A program made the translations under genes and the position numbers. Below, piece after piece: positions 17,248-27,243 of a stretch of DNA of 64,000 nucleotides. The notes beneath the pieces were generated by a model. The model searched no databases. It saw only the letters and a list, made by a program, of their open reading frames with translations, and was not told where the DNA came from. Source of the DNA: Clostridia bacterium (lineage in GTDB: Bacteria > Bacillota > Clostridia > Christensenellales > UMGS416); NCBI GenBank assembly GCA_016938675.1, contig JAFGUF010000027.1, positions 1 through 64,000 on the forward strand. Direction: 5' to 3'. Position 1 is the stretch's first letter, and the number at the start of each line of letters is the position of its first letter.

Positions 17248-17281
17248 TTAAAATTTTTTACTATTTTATGGGGGTTTAAAT

Positions 17282-20200
17282 ATGTCAACCAAGGAAAGCA
17301 TAGCAGACCAGGCTAACTATTCATTTAACCAGCGGCCGCAGTCAAAAGGGCTGTATAATGCTGATTATGAGCATGATGCCTGCGGAATGGGCTTTATTTC
17401 TCATATGGACGGAATCCCGTCCAGGTCCATTGTTGATGATGGGTTGGTAATCTTAGAAAGGCTGGTGCACCGCGGAGGCACAGGAGCAGAAGAGGACACC
17501 GGCGACGGGGCAGGCATACTTATGGCAATGCCGGATAAATTCCTGCGCTCTGTTTGCCAAGAGGAGCACAATGTCAGCCTTCCGCCATTAGGTGAATATG
17601 CTGTAGCGATGGCATTTTTGCCTAAAGATGAAAAGCGCTGCGTAGCACTCCTAGAAGAAACTGAGCAGATAATCAAAGCAATGGGGTTCAAGCTGCTTCT
17701 GGCAAGGAAAGTACCCTACAGCTTTTTTGATGCGGGCCCTGCGGCAAGAAACTGCATGCCCAATTTTTATCAGCTGTTTATTTCAGGCGACGGCATATTC
17801 AACGTTCAAGGCTCATTCGAGCACAAAATCTATGTTCTACGCCGTACTTTAGAGCAGAAAATAAGGGTTGCAGGCAATGATGATTACTATTTCTCATCAT
17901 TTTCTTCAAAGACTTTAGTATATAAGGGCATGCTTCATGCCTGGCAAATAAGAAAATTCTTCCCGGATCTAAATGATGAACGCATGGAAACATCAATATG
18001 TGTGGTCCACTCCCGCTTCTCTACAAATACATTCCCCTCATGGGATAGAGCTCAGCCCTGCAGGTTTATTGCTCATAACGGCGAAATAAACACTCTACGC
18101 GGAAACGAAAACTGGTTTAGGGCGAGAGAATCCGTAAATGACGGAGGCGTATTCAAGAACGTCAGAAGCGCAGTAATTCCGGTAATTGACGATGAGGGTT
18201 CAGACTCAACAAAGTTTGATAACTGTCTTGAATTCCTTTGCCTGCAGGGAAGGCCTCTGCCTCAGGTTCTATTAATGATGATACCTGAAGCTTGGTCTAA
18301 GGCTGTAGATATCTCCGAGGAAATGAAGGCGTTCTATGAATATTCAGCCACAATAATGGAACCGTGGGACGGGCCTGCCGCAATATGCTTTTCAGACGGC
18401 AGATACGCAGGCGCCATATTGGACAGAAACGGCCTCAGGCCTTCACGCTATCAGGTAACAAAGGATAGGCGTGTTATTCTGGCATCCGAAGCCGGCGTCT
18501 TGGACATACCCTTTTCAAAAACGGTAAAAAAGGGCCGCCTTGGCCCCGGTGAAATGATCCTGGTCGATACGCAGGATGGCAAAATGTATCTTGACCATCA
18601 GGTTAAGGAAGACTACGCCCACAGGCATGACTACAAATCCTGGCTCACTCAATACAGAAAAACCGAAGACAGCCTTCCAAAACCTGCTAAGTTTGTAAAG
18701 GTTGAAGATGAAAAATTCGGTGCTGCAATCAAGGCCTTCGGATACACTTTTGAAAGCATTCAATCCGTTATAACACCCATGGCGCGTGACGCAAAAGAGC
18801 CAATATCTGCAATGGGCATGGACATACCGCTTGCGGTTCTTTCAAAGCGCCCTCAGCTTTTGTACAATTACTTCAAGCAATTATTTGCGCAGGTAACAAA
18901 CCCTCCTATTGACGCACTGCGCGAGGAGATCGTCACCGGCTCAGATGTTTTTCTTGGCGCTTCAGGCAACTTTGCTGAGGATGCCCCAAGCAACTGCAAA
19001 AAGCTGCGTCTTGATTCCCCGATTTTAGACAGCGAAACATATTCCCGAATTCTTAGCCTGGATGAGGACGGGTTTAAATCACAATTACTTGATATTTTAT
19101 ATGATATTGACTGCGGCGGCTTTGCACTGGAGACAGCACTTGATAAGCTATTTGAAGATGCTGAAAAGGCCATTGAAGCAGGAACGACAATACTGGTTCT
19201 TTCGGATCGAAACTTCACTAAAAACATGGCAGGAATTCCTGCGTTGCTTGCAGTTTCCGGCCTGCATCATCACCTTATAAGAAAAGGCCTTAGGGGCAAA
19301 GCCGATATAATAGTGGATTCAGGAGAGCCCTCAGAAGTGCATCATTTCGCTGCACTGATAGGCTACGGTGCTTCAGCGATTCATCCATACCTTGCATACA
19401 GACTGGTCGAGGAATGCGTCAAGCGCGGGTATACCGGCGCTATCGAAAGCGAAAAGGCCAAAGACAACTATAAGGAAGCTCTTTTGCACGGCATTATCAA
19501 AGTAATGTCTAAAATGGGTATCTCATGTGTGCAGTCATATCAGGGTGCACAGATATTCGAGGCTCTAGGCATAAGCAAAGAAGTGGTTGATAAATACTTT
19601 ACTGGAACTGCAACCAGAATAGACGGGCTTAAATTAAGGCACATAGCAGATGAAACTAAGCGCAGGCATCTGATGGGCTTCGGACGCAAAAGCCATGACC
19701 TGCTTAATTCCGGGGGCGTGTTCCAATACAAACCTGACGGCGAAGAGCACATGTACAATCCAAAGACTGTGCACCTTTTCCAGAGAGCAGTTCGCGAAGG
19801 CAGCTATGACCTTTACAAAGAATACAAAAAGCAGCTTCAAGGCGAAGCAGAAGAAATATATACATTGCGCTCAATGATGGAGTTTGACTCCCACAGGGAA
19901 CCTGTTGACATAGCTGAAGTTGAGCCTGTCGAGAGGATAGTGCAGAGGTTTAAAACCGGTGCCATGAGCTATGGCTCCATCTCGGAGGAAGCTCACACGA
20001 CTATTGCAATAGCTTTAAACAGGCTGCAAGGCAAATCCAACTCCGGCGAAGGCGGAGAGGACAAAAAAAGATTTGAGATAATGGAAAACGGCGATTCCGC
20101 CTGCTCGGCTATCAAACAGATAGCGTCAGGAAGATTCGGCGTAACATCGCATTATCTATCCAGTGCGAAAGAAATACAGATCAAGATGGCTCAAGGCGCA

Positions 20201-21865
20201 AAGCCCGGCGAGGGCGGCCACCTTCCGGGACATAAAGTTTATCCCTGGATTGCTAAGGTTCGCCATTCCACTCCGGGCGTTGGGCTGATTTCTCCGCCGC
20301 CGCATCACGATATCTATTCAATTGAAGATCTGGCGCAGTTAATATACGACCTGAAAAACGCTAACCCATCAGCACGCGTAAACGTAAAGCTTGTTTCTGA
20401 GGTAGGTGTCGGCACAATAGCCGCGGGAGTTGCAAAGGGAAGAGCAGACGTTATACTTGTATCAGGATACGACGGAGGAACAGGGGCGTCGCCAAGAACC
20501 TCCACGCAGCATGCAGGGCTTCCTTGGGAGCTAGGTGTAGCAGAAACTCATCAGACATTGGAGATGAACGGCCTCCGCGACAGAGTAATATTAGAAACTG
20601 ACGGCAAGATGATGACAGGCCGCGATGTCGTAATAGCCGCTCTGCTTGGCGCTGAGGAATTTGGCTTCGCAACGCTGCCATTGGTTGCAATAGGATGCAT
20701 CATGATGCGCGTATGCAACCTGAATACTTGCCCTGTAGGCGTAGCAACGCAAAGCCCTGAACTTCGCAAGAGATTCGCAGGCAAGCCTGAGCATGTTGAA
20801 AATGCGCTCAAATTCATCGCAATGGACATGCGCGAGATAATGGCAAGCCTTGGATTCAAATCAATAGAAGAGCTTATCGGGAAATCAACGGTCCTTAAGC
20901 AAAAAGTTGTTAAGAACAATGAAAAAGCCAACTCAATTGATTTGTCTGGAATAATTGTCGATCCGAACCCAATTACGCGGAAGCACATGGCTCCGCTTGC
21001 CGGTTCATCAGAATGGGATCATTACTTCGCCGCTATTGAGGCACTTGTAGCCACAAAGCAGAAAGTACAAATCAATATGCCTATCTACAATACAGACCGC
21101 GCAACCGGCACACGCATAGGAGGCTGGCTGGCAAAAAGATATGGTGATGACGGCCTTGAAGATGATTCCATAGTTTATAATTTCGAAGGAACCGCTGGCC
21201 AAAGCCTGGGCGCATTCCTTCCAAAGGGAATTACGCTTAACGTCAAGGGCGATGCCAACGATTACGTCGGTAAGGGCCTCTGCGGAGGAAAAATAATTAT
21301 ATCTCCGCCTCTTGATGCCGCATACGAAGCCGACAAAAACACTGTAATAGGTAATGTAGCCTGCTATGGAGCGACATCAGGCGAAATATACGCAAGAGGA
21401 CTTGCCGGCGAGCGTTTCTGCGTGCGCAACTCAGGCGTCCACGCAGTAGTAGAAGGCATAGGTGACCACGGCTGCGAATACATGACAGGCGGAATCGCGG
21501 TTATACTCGGTGAAGTAGGGTACAATTTCGCTGCAGGCATGTCCGGCGGAATTGCATATGTCTTTGACAAAAATAATACTCTTGCAGAACACTGCAATAT
21601 GGAAATGATAACTGTTTCATCAATAGAAAGTGAAGCTGAAATTGGTAAGCTGAAGAATTTAATAGAAAATCACAAAAAGTATACAGGATCCGAAACAGCA
21701 GATAAAATCCTTTCAAACTGGGACAAATCCTTACAGTCTTTCAAGAAAGTAATGCCTAATGACTACAAGGAGATGCTAGATGAAATAGCCAAAGCACAAA
21801 GCGAAGGCCTAGACGGCGAAGAGATGCTGACGGTGGCATTCGAACGAAAAGTGGCGGCAAAATAA
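17282..21865 (+). CDS. gltB: Glutamate synthase (NADPH-type), large subunit
   Basis: Large subunit of GOGAT, converting glutamine plus 2-oxoglutarate to two glutamates. The first 33 residues are a propeptide; Cys34 in EHDACGMGF becomes the N-terminal nucleophile of the glutaminase domain. A central domain, the FMN-binding synthase domain (GEGGEDKKRF, the GGTGASP region) and the 3Fe-4S motif CIMMRVCNLNTC (Cx5Cx4C) follow. The C-terminal GxGxG beta-helix includes NVKGDANDYVGKGLCGG. At 1527 residues it is full length. A GGGGG ribosome site precedes the ATG. It is followed by gltD 48 bases downstream and very probably cotranscribed. Confidence 0.97.
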   Translation: MSTKESIADQANYSFNQRPQSKGLYNADYEHDACGMGFISHMDGIPSRSIVDDGLVILERLVHRGGTGAEEDTGDGAGILMAMPDKFLRSVCQEEHNVSLPPLGEYAVAMAFLPKDEKRCVALLEETEQIIKAMGFKLLLARKVPYSFFDAGPAARNCMPNFYQLFISGDGIFNVQGSFEHKIYVLRRTLEQKIRVAGNDDYYFSSFSSKTLVYKGMLHAWQIRKFFPDLNDERMETSICVVHSRFSTNTFPSWDRAQPCRFIAHNGEINTLRGNENWFRARESVNDGGVFKNVRSAVIPVIDDEGSDSTKFDNCLEFLCLQGRPLPQVLLMMIPEAWSKAVDISEEMKAFYEYSATIMEPWDGPAAICFSDGRYAGAILDRNGLRPSRYQVTKDRRVILASEAGVLDIPFSKTVKKGRLGPGEMILVDTQDGKMYLDHQVKEDYAHRHDYKSWLTQYRKTEDSLPKPAKFVKVEDEKFGAAIKAFGYTFESIQSVITPMARDAKEPISAMGMDIPLAVLSKRPQLLYNYFKQLFAQVTNPPIDALREEIVTGSDVFLGASGNFAEDAPSNCKKLRLDSPILDSETYSRILSLDEDGFKSQLLDILYDIDCGGFALETALDKLFEDAEKAIEAGTTILVLSDRNFTKNMAGIPALLAVSGLHHHLIRKGLRGKADIIVDSGEPSEVHHFAALIGYGASAIHPYLAYRLVEECVKRGYTGAIESEKAKDNYKEALLHGIIKVMSKMGISCVQSYQGAQIFEALGISKEVVDKYFTGTATRIDGLKLRHIADETKRRHLMGFGRKSHDLLNSGGVFQYKPDGEEHMYNPKTVHLFQRAVREGSYDLYKEYKKQLQGEAEEIYTLRSMMEFDSHREPVDIAEVEPVERIVQRFKTGAMSYGSISEEAHTTIAIALNRLQGKSNSGEGGEDKKRFEIMENGDSACSAIKQIASGRFGVTSHYLSSAKEIQIKMAQGAKPGEGGHLPGHKVYPWIAKVRHSTPGVGLISPPPHHDIYSIEDLAQLIYDLKNANPSARVNVKLVSEVGVGTIAAGVAKGRADVILVSGYDGGTGASPRTSTQHAGLPWELGVAETHQTLEMNGLRDRVILETDGKMMTGRDVVIAALLGAEEFGFATLPLVAIGCIMMRVCNLNTCPVGVATQSPELRKRFAGKPEHVENALKFIAMDMREIMASLGFKSIEELIGKSTVLKQKVVKNNEKANSIDLSGIIVDPNPITRKHMAPLAGSSEWDHYFAAIEALVATKQKVQINMPIYNTDRATGTRIGGWLAKRYGDDGLEDDSIVYNFEGTAGQSLGAFLPKGITLNVKGDANDYVGKGLCGGKIIISPPLDAAYEADKNTVIGNVACYGATSGEIYARGLAGERFCVRNSGVHAVVEGIGDHGCEYMTGGIAVILGEVGYNFAAGMSGGIAYVFDKNNTLAEHCNMEMITVSSIESEAEIGKLKNLIENHKKYTGSETADKILSNWDKSLQSFKKVMPNDYKEMLDEIAKAQSEGLDGEEMLTVAFERKVAAK

Positions 21866-21913
21866 CAGATAGGAGGAAGCTCGGCCGGCAGCGGCAAAGC
21901 ACTATAAAATAAA

Positions 21914-23359
21914 ATGGGAAAAGCAACCGGATTTTTAGAATATAAGAGAAAAGGCGCAAAATATGTTGAGCCCCAGGATAGGCTTAATAATTTTGACGAG
22001 TTCGTTATACCTCTCGACGAAAAAGAGCAGCAAATACAGGCTGCTAGATGCATGGACTGCGGCATACCTTTCTGCCTTTCAGGCGTAATGTATGGCAACA
22101 GCGTATCAGGCTGCCCGAACGGGAATTTGATTCCCGAATGGAATGAACTTATATATCAGGGAAATTATAAAGAAGCCTGGGAAAGGCTATGCAAAACAAA
22201 CCCACTCCCCGAAATGACCTCACGGGTGTGCCCAGCTCCCTGTGAAGGAGCCTGCACCAACGGCATAGATGGCGAGCCCGTAACAATACATTATAATGAA
22301 AGACTAATCTCAGATAAAGCCTTTGCCAACGGATGGGTAAGAGAAGACGGCGAACCAATACTGGAAACAGGCAAGAAAGTGGCAATTGTCGGCTCGGGCC
22401 CCGCCGGGCTATCAGCTGCATGGCGGCTTAATAAGCTTGGACATAAAGTAACTGTATATGAGAGAAATGACACGGTAGGCGGGCTTCTGATGTACGGAAT
22501 ACCAAATATGAAGCTTGACAAGGATGTTGTTGCTCAGCGTGTGAATATCATGAAGGATCTTGGTATTAAATTTATACTAAACTGCAACGTAGGCAAAGAT
22601 ATTTCGTATGATCAGCTAAATGCTCAATATGACGCTATATTACTGACAGGCGGTTCAACTGTGCCGAGGGATTTGAATATTCCCGGCAGAGATCTTTCCG
22701 GTGTTAAATTTGCAGTTGATTTTTTGACCGATACTACAAAGACACTGCTCAAAGATGGCCCTAAGTCTCTTAAAGAAACTATGAAGGGCATGAATGTAAT
22801 TGTAATAGGGGGCGGAGATACCGGAAACGACTGCGTGGGTACATCGCTGCGCAGGGGAGCCCACGTAGAGCAATTCGAAATCATGCCTGAAGCGCCGGAA
22901 AATAGAGCATATGATAACCCGTGGCCGACATTTCCCAGAACCAAAAAAACAGATTACGGACAGCAGGAGGCAATATACCTTCAAGGAAAAGATCCGCGAA
23001 CATATGAAATTAATACATTGAAATTTAACGGAGAAGATGGTAAAGTAGTGTCTGTGGATACTGTAAAGATAAAGTGGAAAAAGAATACTGAAGGCCGCTT
23101 TATCCCTGTTCCTATTGAGGGAACAGAAAAAACATACAAGGCTGATTTGGTTCTATTGTGTATGGGTTTCACTGGCCCAGAGCAAAATACACTTGATGAG
23201 TTCAATATTACAGTTCCTCGTGAAGGCTATAGCACTATCAATGAAAAAGTATTCGTAGCCGGAGATATGCGAAGGGGACAGTCCCTTGTTATATGGGCTA
23301 TATATGAAGGCAGGTCTGCCGCAGAAGAGATAGATGCATATCTAATGAAGAATATATAA
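21914..23359 (+). CDS. gltD: Glutamate synthase, small subunit
   Basis: FAD- and NADPH-binding subunit that feeds electrons to GltB through two 4Fe-4S clusters. The N-terminal cysteine sets are CMDCGIPFC, GCPNGNLIP and RVCPAPCEGAC; IVGSGPAGLSAAW binds FAD; VIGGGDTGNDC lies in the pyridine-nucleotide domain; the C-terminal VFVAGDMRRGQSLV closes the FAD site. Length 481 is normal. The start is fixed by a stop codon (TAA) three codons upstream in the same frame, yet the only strong Shine-Dalgarno sequence (AGGAGG, about 21872) is roughly 40 bases before the ATG. A GC-rich segment between them could fold and bring the two closer. Confidence 0.95.
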   Translation: MGKATGFLEYKRKGAKYVEPQDRLNNFDEFVIPLDEKEQQIQAARCMDCGIPFCLSGVMYGNSVSGCPNGNLIPEWNELIYQGNYKEAWERLCKTNPLPEMTSRVCPAPCEGACTNGIDGEPVTIHYNERLISDKAFANGWVREDGEPILETGKKVAIVGSGPAGLSAAWRLNKLGHKVTVYERNDTVGGLLMYGIPNMKLDKDVVAQRVNIMKDLGIKFILNCNVGKDISYDQLNAQYDAILLTGGSTVPRDLNIPGRDLSGVKFAVDFLTDTTKTLLKDGPKSLKETMKGMNVIVIGGGDTGNDCVGTSLRRGAHVEQFEIMPEAPENRAYDNPWPTFPRTKKTDYGQQEAIYLQGKDPRTYEINTLKFNGEDGKVVSVDTVKIKWKKNTEGRFIPVPIEGTEKTYKADLVLLCMGFTGPEQNTLDEFNITVPREGYSTINEKVFVAGDMRRGQSLVIWAIYEGRSAAEEIDAYLMKNI

Positions 23360-23374
23360 TTCAAGGAGTAAATA

Positions 23375-24220
23375 ATGATTATTCCATTTACCAAAATGGA
23401 GGGCGCAGGCAACGATTATGTTTACGTAAACGCATTTAAGACAGAATTGCCTGAAGAGCACCTGTCTGAAATAGCACGAATAGTATCCGACAGGCACTAT
23501 GGCATTGGATCTGACGGACTGATATTAATCTGCCCTTCCCAAGTCGCAGACGCGAAAATGCGCATGTTTAATCTGGATGGCTCAGAGGGCGAAATGTGCG
23601 GCAATGGAATACGCTGCGTGGCAAAATACCTTTTTGATCATAAAATCGTCAACGGCCTTTCTACTTCTATTGAGACGCTTGCAGGAATAAAATATATAGA
23701 CATGTTTATAGGGGAAGACGGAAAAGTCAACAAAGCCCGCGTAGACATGGGTACACCCTCATTTAAAAGTCCCGATTTCCCTGATTCATGGGATAATAAT
23801 GAAGGGTATGAAATTACAGCAGATGGAAAAACATTTAGAGCCTACTGCGTGTCTATGGGCAACCCTCACGCTGTTATTTTTGTTGACTCAGTTGATGATT
23901 TCGATGTTTTAAAAGTTGGACCAATTCTTGAAAGCCACCCGGCATTCCCCAAAAAAAGTAATATAGAGTTCACTCAGGTCATTTCTGATGGCCTGATTAA
24001 AATGCGCGTATATGAACGCGGAAGCGGCGAGACATTGGCCTGCGGCACAGGTGCCAGCGCCACAGCAGTCGCCTGCATAAAGCTGGGAAAGGCAAAAGAG
24101 AGAGTAGACCTTCAGCTTCTGGGTGGCATGCTTACTATTGAGTATTCCGAAGATTCTAATGTATTTATGACGGGGCCCTGCAAAGAAGTTTTTTCGGGCG
24201 AGATAGAAATAGATTTATAA
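23375..24220 (+). CDS. dapF: Diaminopimelate epimerase
   Basis: Converts LL-diaminopimelate to the meso form used for lysine and peptidoglycan. The PLP-independent two-base mechanism uses two cysteines, both visible: in GEMCGNGIRC (N-terminal half) and in ETLACGTGASA (C-terminal half). Other signatures are MEGAGNDYVY, GSDGLI and GNPHAVIFV. The 281-residue length is normal. AAGGAG precedes the ATG, 15 bases after gltD, so it may be cotranscribed with the glutamate synthase genes, which supply the amino donor for this pathway. It is followed by dapL, the step before it in the pathway. Confidence 0.96.
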   Translation: MIIPFTKMEGAGNDYVYVNAFKTELPEEHLSEIARIVSDRHYGIGSDGLILICPSQVADAKMRMFNLDGSEGEMCGNGIRCVAKYLFDHKIVNGLSTSIETLAGIKYIDMFIGEDGKVNKARVDMGTPSFKSPDFPDSWDNNEGYEITADGKTFRAYCVSMGNPHAVIFVDSVDDFDVLKVGPILESHPAFPKKSNIEFTQVISDGLIKMRVYERGSGETLACGTGASATAVACIKLGKAKERVDLQLLGGMLTIEYSEDSNVFMTGPCKEVFSGEIEIDL

Positions 24221-24263
24221 TGGAAAGAGAGGATGCTCAATAATTTGAGCAAGGTACAGCAAA

Positions 24264-25493
24264 ATGATAAATGCCAATGGTAATTTCCAATTATTAAAGA
24301 CAAATTATCTTTTTCAGACAGTAGCGCAGAAAACTAAACAATACAGAGTTGAACACCCTGATGCAGACATTGTAGTTCTTGGAATAGGGGATGTAACCCG
24401 GCCTTTAGTGCCAGCCGTTGTTGAAGCCTTTCACAAAGCAGTTGATGAAATGGCTAAAGCAGAAACCTTCATGGGCTATCCCGAAAACACAGGCTATGAA
24501 TTCCTAAAGAAAGCAATCATTGAAAATGACTATGCTCCGCTGGGTGTCGATTTAAGCCCGGAGGAGGTATTTATATCATCCGGCGCGAAAAGCGAAACTG
24601 CGAACTTTACGGATATGTTTGGCAAAGGAAATACAATAGCCATAACAGACCCGGTATACCCGGTATATCTGGATTCTAATATAATGTCAGGCAACGCAGG
24701 CAAGGTTTCATACTCAGGAGAATTCGGTAAAATAAGAATGATGGACTGTATTGAGAAAAATTCTTTTCTGCCTGAAATCCCCAAAAAAAGAGCTGATATC
24801 ATCTATCTATGCTCACCAAACAACCCAACAGGTACAGCATTTACAAGAAAGCAGCTGAAAAAATGGGTTGAATATGCCAATAAAAATTCCGCCATTATTC
24901 TCTTTGACGCAGCATACAAAGCATACATACGAGATAATGACATTCCTCATTCCATTTATGAAATAGAAGGCGCTAAAACATGCGCGGTTGAGTTCTGCTC
25001 ATTCTCTAAAACAGCAGGATTTACCGGCGTAAGATGCGCTTATACCATTGTCCCCAACGAAATCAGATGCCACGTAAAAGAGGGCGGTACAGTATCTTTA
25101 AATAAGATGTGGAATCGCCGGCATGCTACTAAATTTAACGGTGTAAGCTACATTACACAGAAGGCTGCTGAAGCCTGCTACAGCACGGAGGGCAAAGCAC
25201 AAATAGAAGAAAACATCAATTACTATCTTAAAAATGCTGAAGCAATCAGAAACTGTTTCAAAGAATTAAAATACACTGTATACGGCGGTAAAAACAGTCC
25301 ATATATCTGGCTAAAGGTACCAAAGGAATATACATCATGGCAGTTCTTTGATTATCTTTTAGAAAATTACCAGATAGTTGGCACGCCTGGCTCAGGATTC
25401 GGCAAATGCGGTGAAGGATATTTCCGCTTAACTGGATTCGGATCTGCGGAAAACACAGCCAAAGCTATCGCAAGGCTCAAAGCTGGTAAATAA
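24264..25493 (+). CDS. dapL: LL-diaminopimelate aminotransferase
   Basis: PLP enzyme that makes LL-diaminopimelate in one step from tetrahydrodipicolinate with glutamate as donor, bypassing the succinylase and acetylase routes. The N-terminus (NANGNFQLLKTNYLFQTVAQKT) is characteristic of DapL. GIGDVTRPL, a YPENTGYEFL substrate loop, the PLP site SFSKTAGFTGVR (Schiff-base Lys) and the C-terminal FRLTGFG match the family. Length 409 is typical. The 43-base gap after dapF contains a GCTCAA / TTGAGC hairpin just before a weak AAGG ribosome site, which could modulate translation. The neighbouring dapF uses its product. Confidence 0.94.
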   Translation: MINANGNFQLLKTNYLFQTVAQKTKQYRVEHPDADIVVLGIGDVTRPLVPAVVEAFHKAVDEMAKAETFMGYPENTGYEFLKKAIIENDYAPLGVDLSPEEVFISSGAKSETANFTDMFGKGNTIAITDPVYPVYLDSNIMSGNAGKVSYSGEFGKIRMMDCIEKNSFLPEIPKKRADIIYLCSPNNPTGTAFTRKQLKKWVEYANKNSAIILFDAAYKAYIRDNDIPHSIYEIEGAKTCAVEFCSFSKTAGFTGVRCAYTIVPNEIRCHVKEGGTVSLNKMWNRRHATKFNGVSYITQKAAEACYSTEGKAQIEENINYYLKNAEAIRNCFKELKYTVYGGKNSPYIWLKVPKEYTSWQFFDYLLENYQIVGTPGSGFGKCGEGYFRLTGFGSAENTAKAIARLKAGK

Positions 25494-25513
25494 GTTCTTA
25501 CATATAAATGTTC

Positions 25514-25545
25514 AAAGGGGCAGTCATATGACTGCCCCTTTTGTT
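25514..25545 (+). terminator. Terminator after dapL
   Basis: AAAGGGGCAGTCA / TGACTGCCCCTTTT palindromic stem followed by TGTTTTG. It can work in both directions and so may also serve the minus-strand lipoprotein gene that ends at 25566. Confidence 0.9.
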
Positions 25546-25565
25546 TTGTCTGTTTTATAGTTTCT

Positions 25566-27128
25566 CTATTTAATCGGCAGTGTAATTATATCACTCTCTA
25601 TAAAATAGCTCCATTCATCCTCGTAGTTTACATTGATTGAAAGTTTTACATCATCTATCTGGTCAATTCCGCTATCTTCAAGGTCGCTTGTGTAGAACTC
25701 AAGCCTCATTATCGCACATGTGCCCGGTGCTACATTGCCATACAGGTAGCCGGAAATCATAAATCCGTTAATCTGAACGTTATCACTGGAAAGATTAATC
25801 GCTGTATCAGTATTGTTCTCAATATAGAATAGAGCATAAGGTCCGTAATAATCAGCATCCTGGATAAATTCCTTGTATTTTATCACAACGCCAGATTCGT
25901 TTATAATCGTGGTTCCTGAGGTGTCATATGTCTGAACAAAGTTGCTGCCGGTATCTATGTGAATAACGTCGCTTACAGAAATCGTGCTCCATGTATCATA
26001 ATCATATAGCTCCAGCACTAAATCAATTGTTGCTATTTCATCGATATTGCAGTCTGCAAGCTCATCTGTATCCAGGCTAATTTCTGTGTTCAGCTTTACA
26101 TTTGCGTCAACCGTTCCGATTAAGTAAGAGTTTTGCATGGAATAGCCGTTTACAACTAGTGATTGAAGCTCAACATCCACCTGTTTATCATTAGTATTTT
26201 CAATTAACAGATTCATATCAAGAGAATAATAAGTCTCTTCAAAATCCACTAAAGTAACTGTGATTCCGTCCTGATTAAGCAGTAATTCACCGCTTACGGT
26301 CGGTACATTCACATCAACATCTCCACCGTCATCTGGATCAATATCCATTCCGAAGTCATCTGCTCCTGCAAGAAATTCATCTTTGTCGGTTTTCTTCAGT
26401 ATATAACTGCCGTCTTCTTCTGATATATACATGTATTGATCGGAGCCTTTCATTTCGAAAGTTACCGTTGCATCTACATTTTCCATCATCGACGGATCGT
26501 AATACTGCAACATTCCGTCTTCTGTTACAGACCAGTCATTTCCCGCCATGCCTTCGTTTGTGAAGAATATATATAGGTCAAGCTTTCCGCCGGCCATAAA
26601 ATCCATTGCAAATCCATAGTCTTCAACGTTTTCTTCCCCGCCTGTGTATTCCATAGACATTACTTGCCAGAATCCTATCATTTCCTTCTCGAAGTTTGTT
26701 CCCTGTCTCTCTTCAATTTCTTCGTCTGTCAAAAATTCAATGGTAACTTCAGCTACAGAACTAAATACCTTTTCTTCTATGTCCCCTTTTGCTTCTTCCA
26801 CACTGATCTCAAAAAGGAATTCCTCGAAGAACCCGCTGGCGCTGTATTCTCCCTTGTCCTCTGTCTCTTCATCCAGAACTATGCCTTCATCTTCAAAATA
26901 GTCCTGATAAAATTCCATTACATCCTCTACGTCGTCCTCTGTGCCGTATTTTATTGTTACTTCTTCATCGTCGCCTTCATATTCAAATATAATTGCGTCG
27001 TCGTATACCGGCAATTCCTTCTCAGGATAATTTTCAGCCTCTACTCCTTTTGTATACGCAGACGGTATACATCCTGATAGAATAAAAATTACTGCCATCA
27101 ATAAAATCAATATTTTTCCGTTTTTCAT
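25566..27128 (-). CDS. Large acidic lipoprotein of unknown function
   Basis: Secreted lipoprotein of 520 residues: Lys-rich start, hydrophobic segment and lipobox LSGC with Cys20. I do not recognise a family with confidence. The mature protein is very acidic. Residues about 40-135 form one region (EYEGDDEEVTIKYG...), a second region of about 140-240 has GFWQVMSMEYTGG and could be a lipocalin-like beta barrel, a short Asp/Gly linker follows (IDPDDGGDVDVNVP), and the last 240 residues contain two related beta-rich repeats, each with an 'ENT(N/D)' segment followed by V-x-INGF/VVNGY and GTVDAN/GNVAPG. The repeats resemble Ig-like domains of surface proteins. It is a single gene, with a good ribosome site (AGGAGGTAG) and a position between dapL and tuf. 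Confidence 0.7.
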   Translation of the reverse strand: MKNGKILILLMAVIFILSGCIPSAYTKGVEAENYPEKELPVYDDAIIFEYEGDDEEVTIKYGTEDDVEDVMEFYQDYFEDEGIVLDEETEDKGEYSASGFFEEFLFEISVEEAKGDIEEKVFSSVAEVTIEFLTDEEIEERQGTNFEKEMIGFWQVMSMEYTGGEENVEDYGFAMDFMAGGKLDLYIFFTNEGMAGNDWSVTEDGMLQYYDPSMMENVDATVTFEMKGSDQYMYISEEDGSYILKKTDKDEFLAGADDFGMDIDPDDGGDVDVNVPTVSGELLLNQDGITVTLVDFEETYYSLDMNLLIENTNDKQVDVELQSLVVNGYSMQNSYLIGTVDANVKLNTEISLDTDELADCNIDEIATIDLVLELYDYDTWSTISVSDVIHIDTGSNFVQTYDTSGTTIINESGVVIKYKEFIQDADYYGPYALFYIENNTDTAINLSSDNVQINGFMISGYLYGNVAPGTCAIMRLEFYTSDLEDSGIDQIDDVKLSINVNYEDEWSYFIESDIITLPIK

Positions 27129-27198
27129 AACTACCTCCTAATATAAGTATATATAATTGTATTATACAGTAAAATAAATAAACTACAATATAAAACAA

Positions 27199-27232
27199 TA
27201 AAAAAAGAGCAGCCGTTTTGGCCGCCCTTTTC
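27199..27232 (-). terminator. Terminator of the str-type operon after tuf
   Basis: Read on the minus strand, GGGCGGCC-AAAAC-GGCTGCTC, with G-U pairs, is followed by seven T. It begins about 12 bases after the tuf stop codon. Confidence 0.9.
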
Positions 27233-27243
27233 GAGATTATCAA

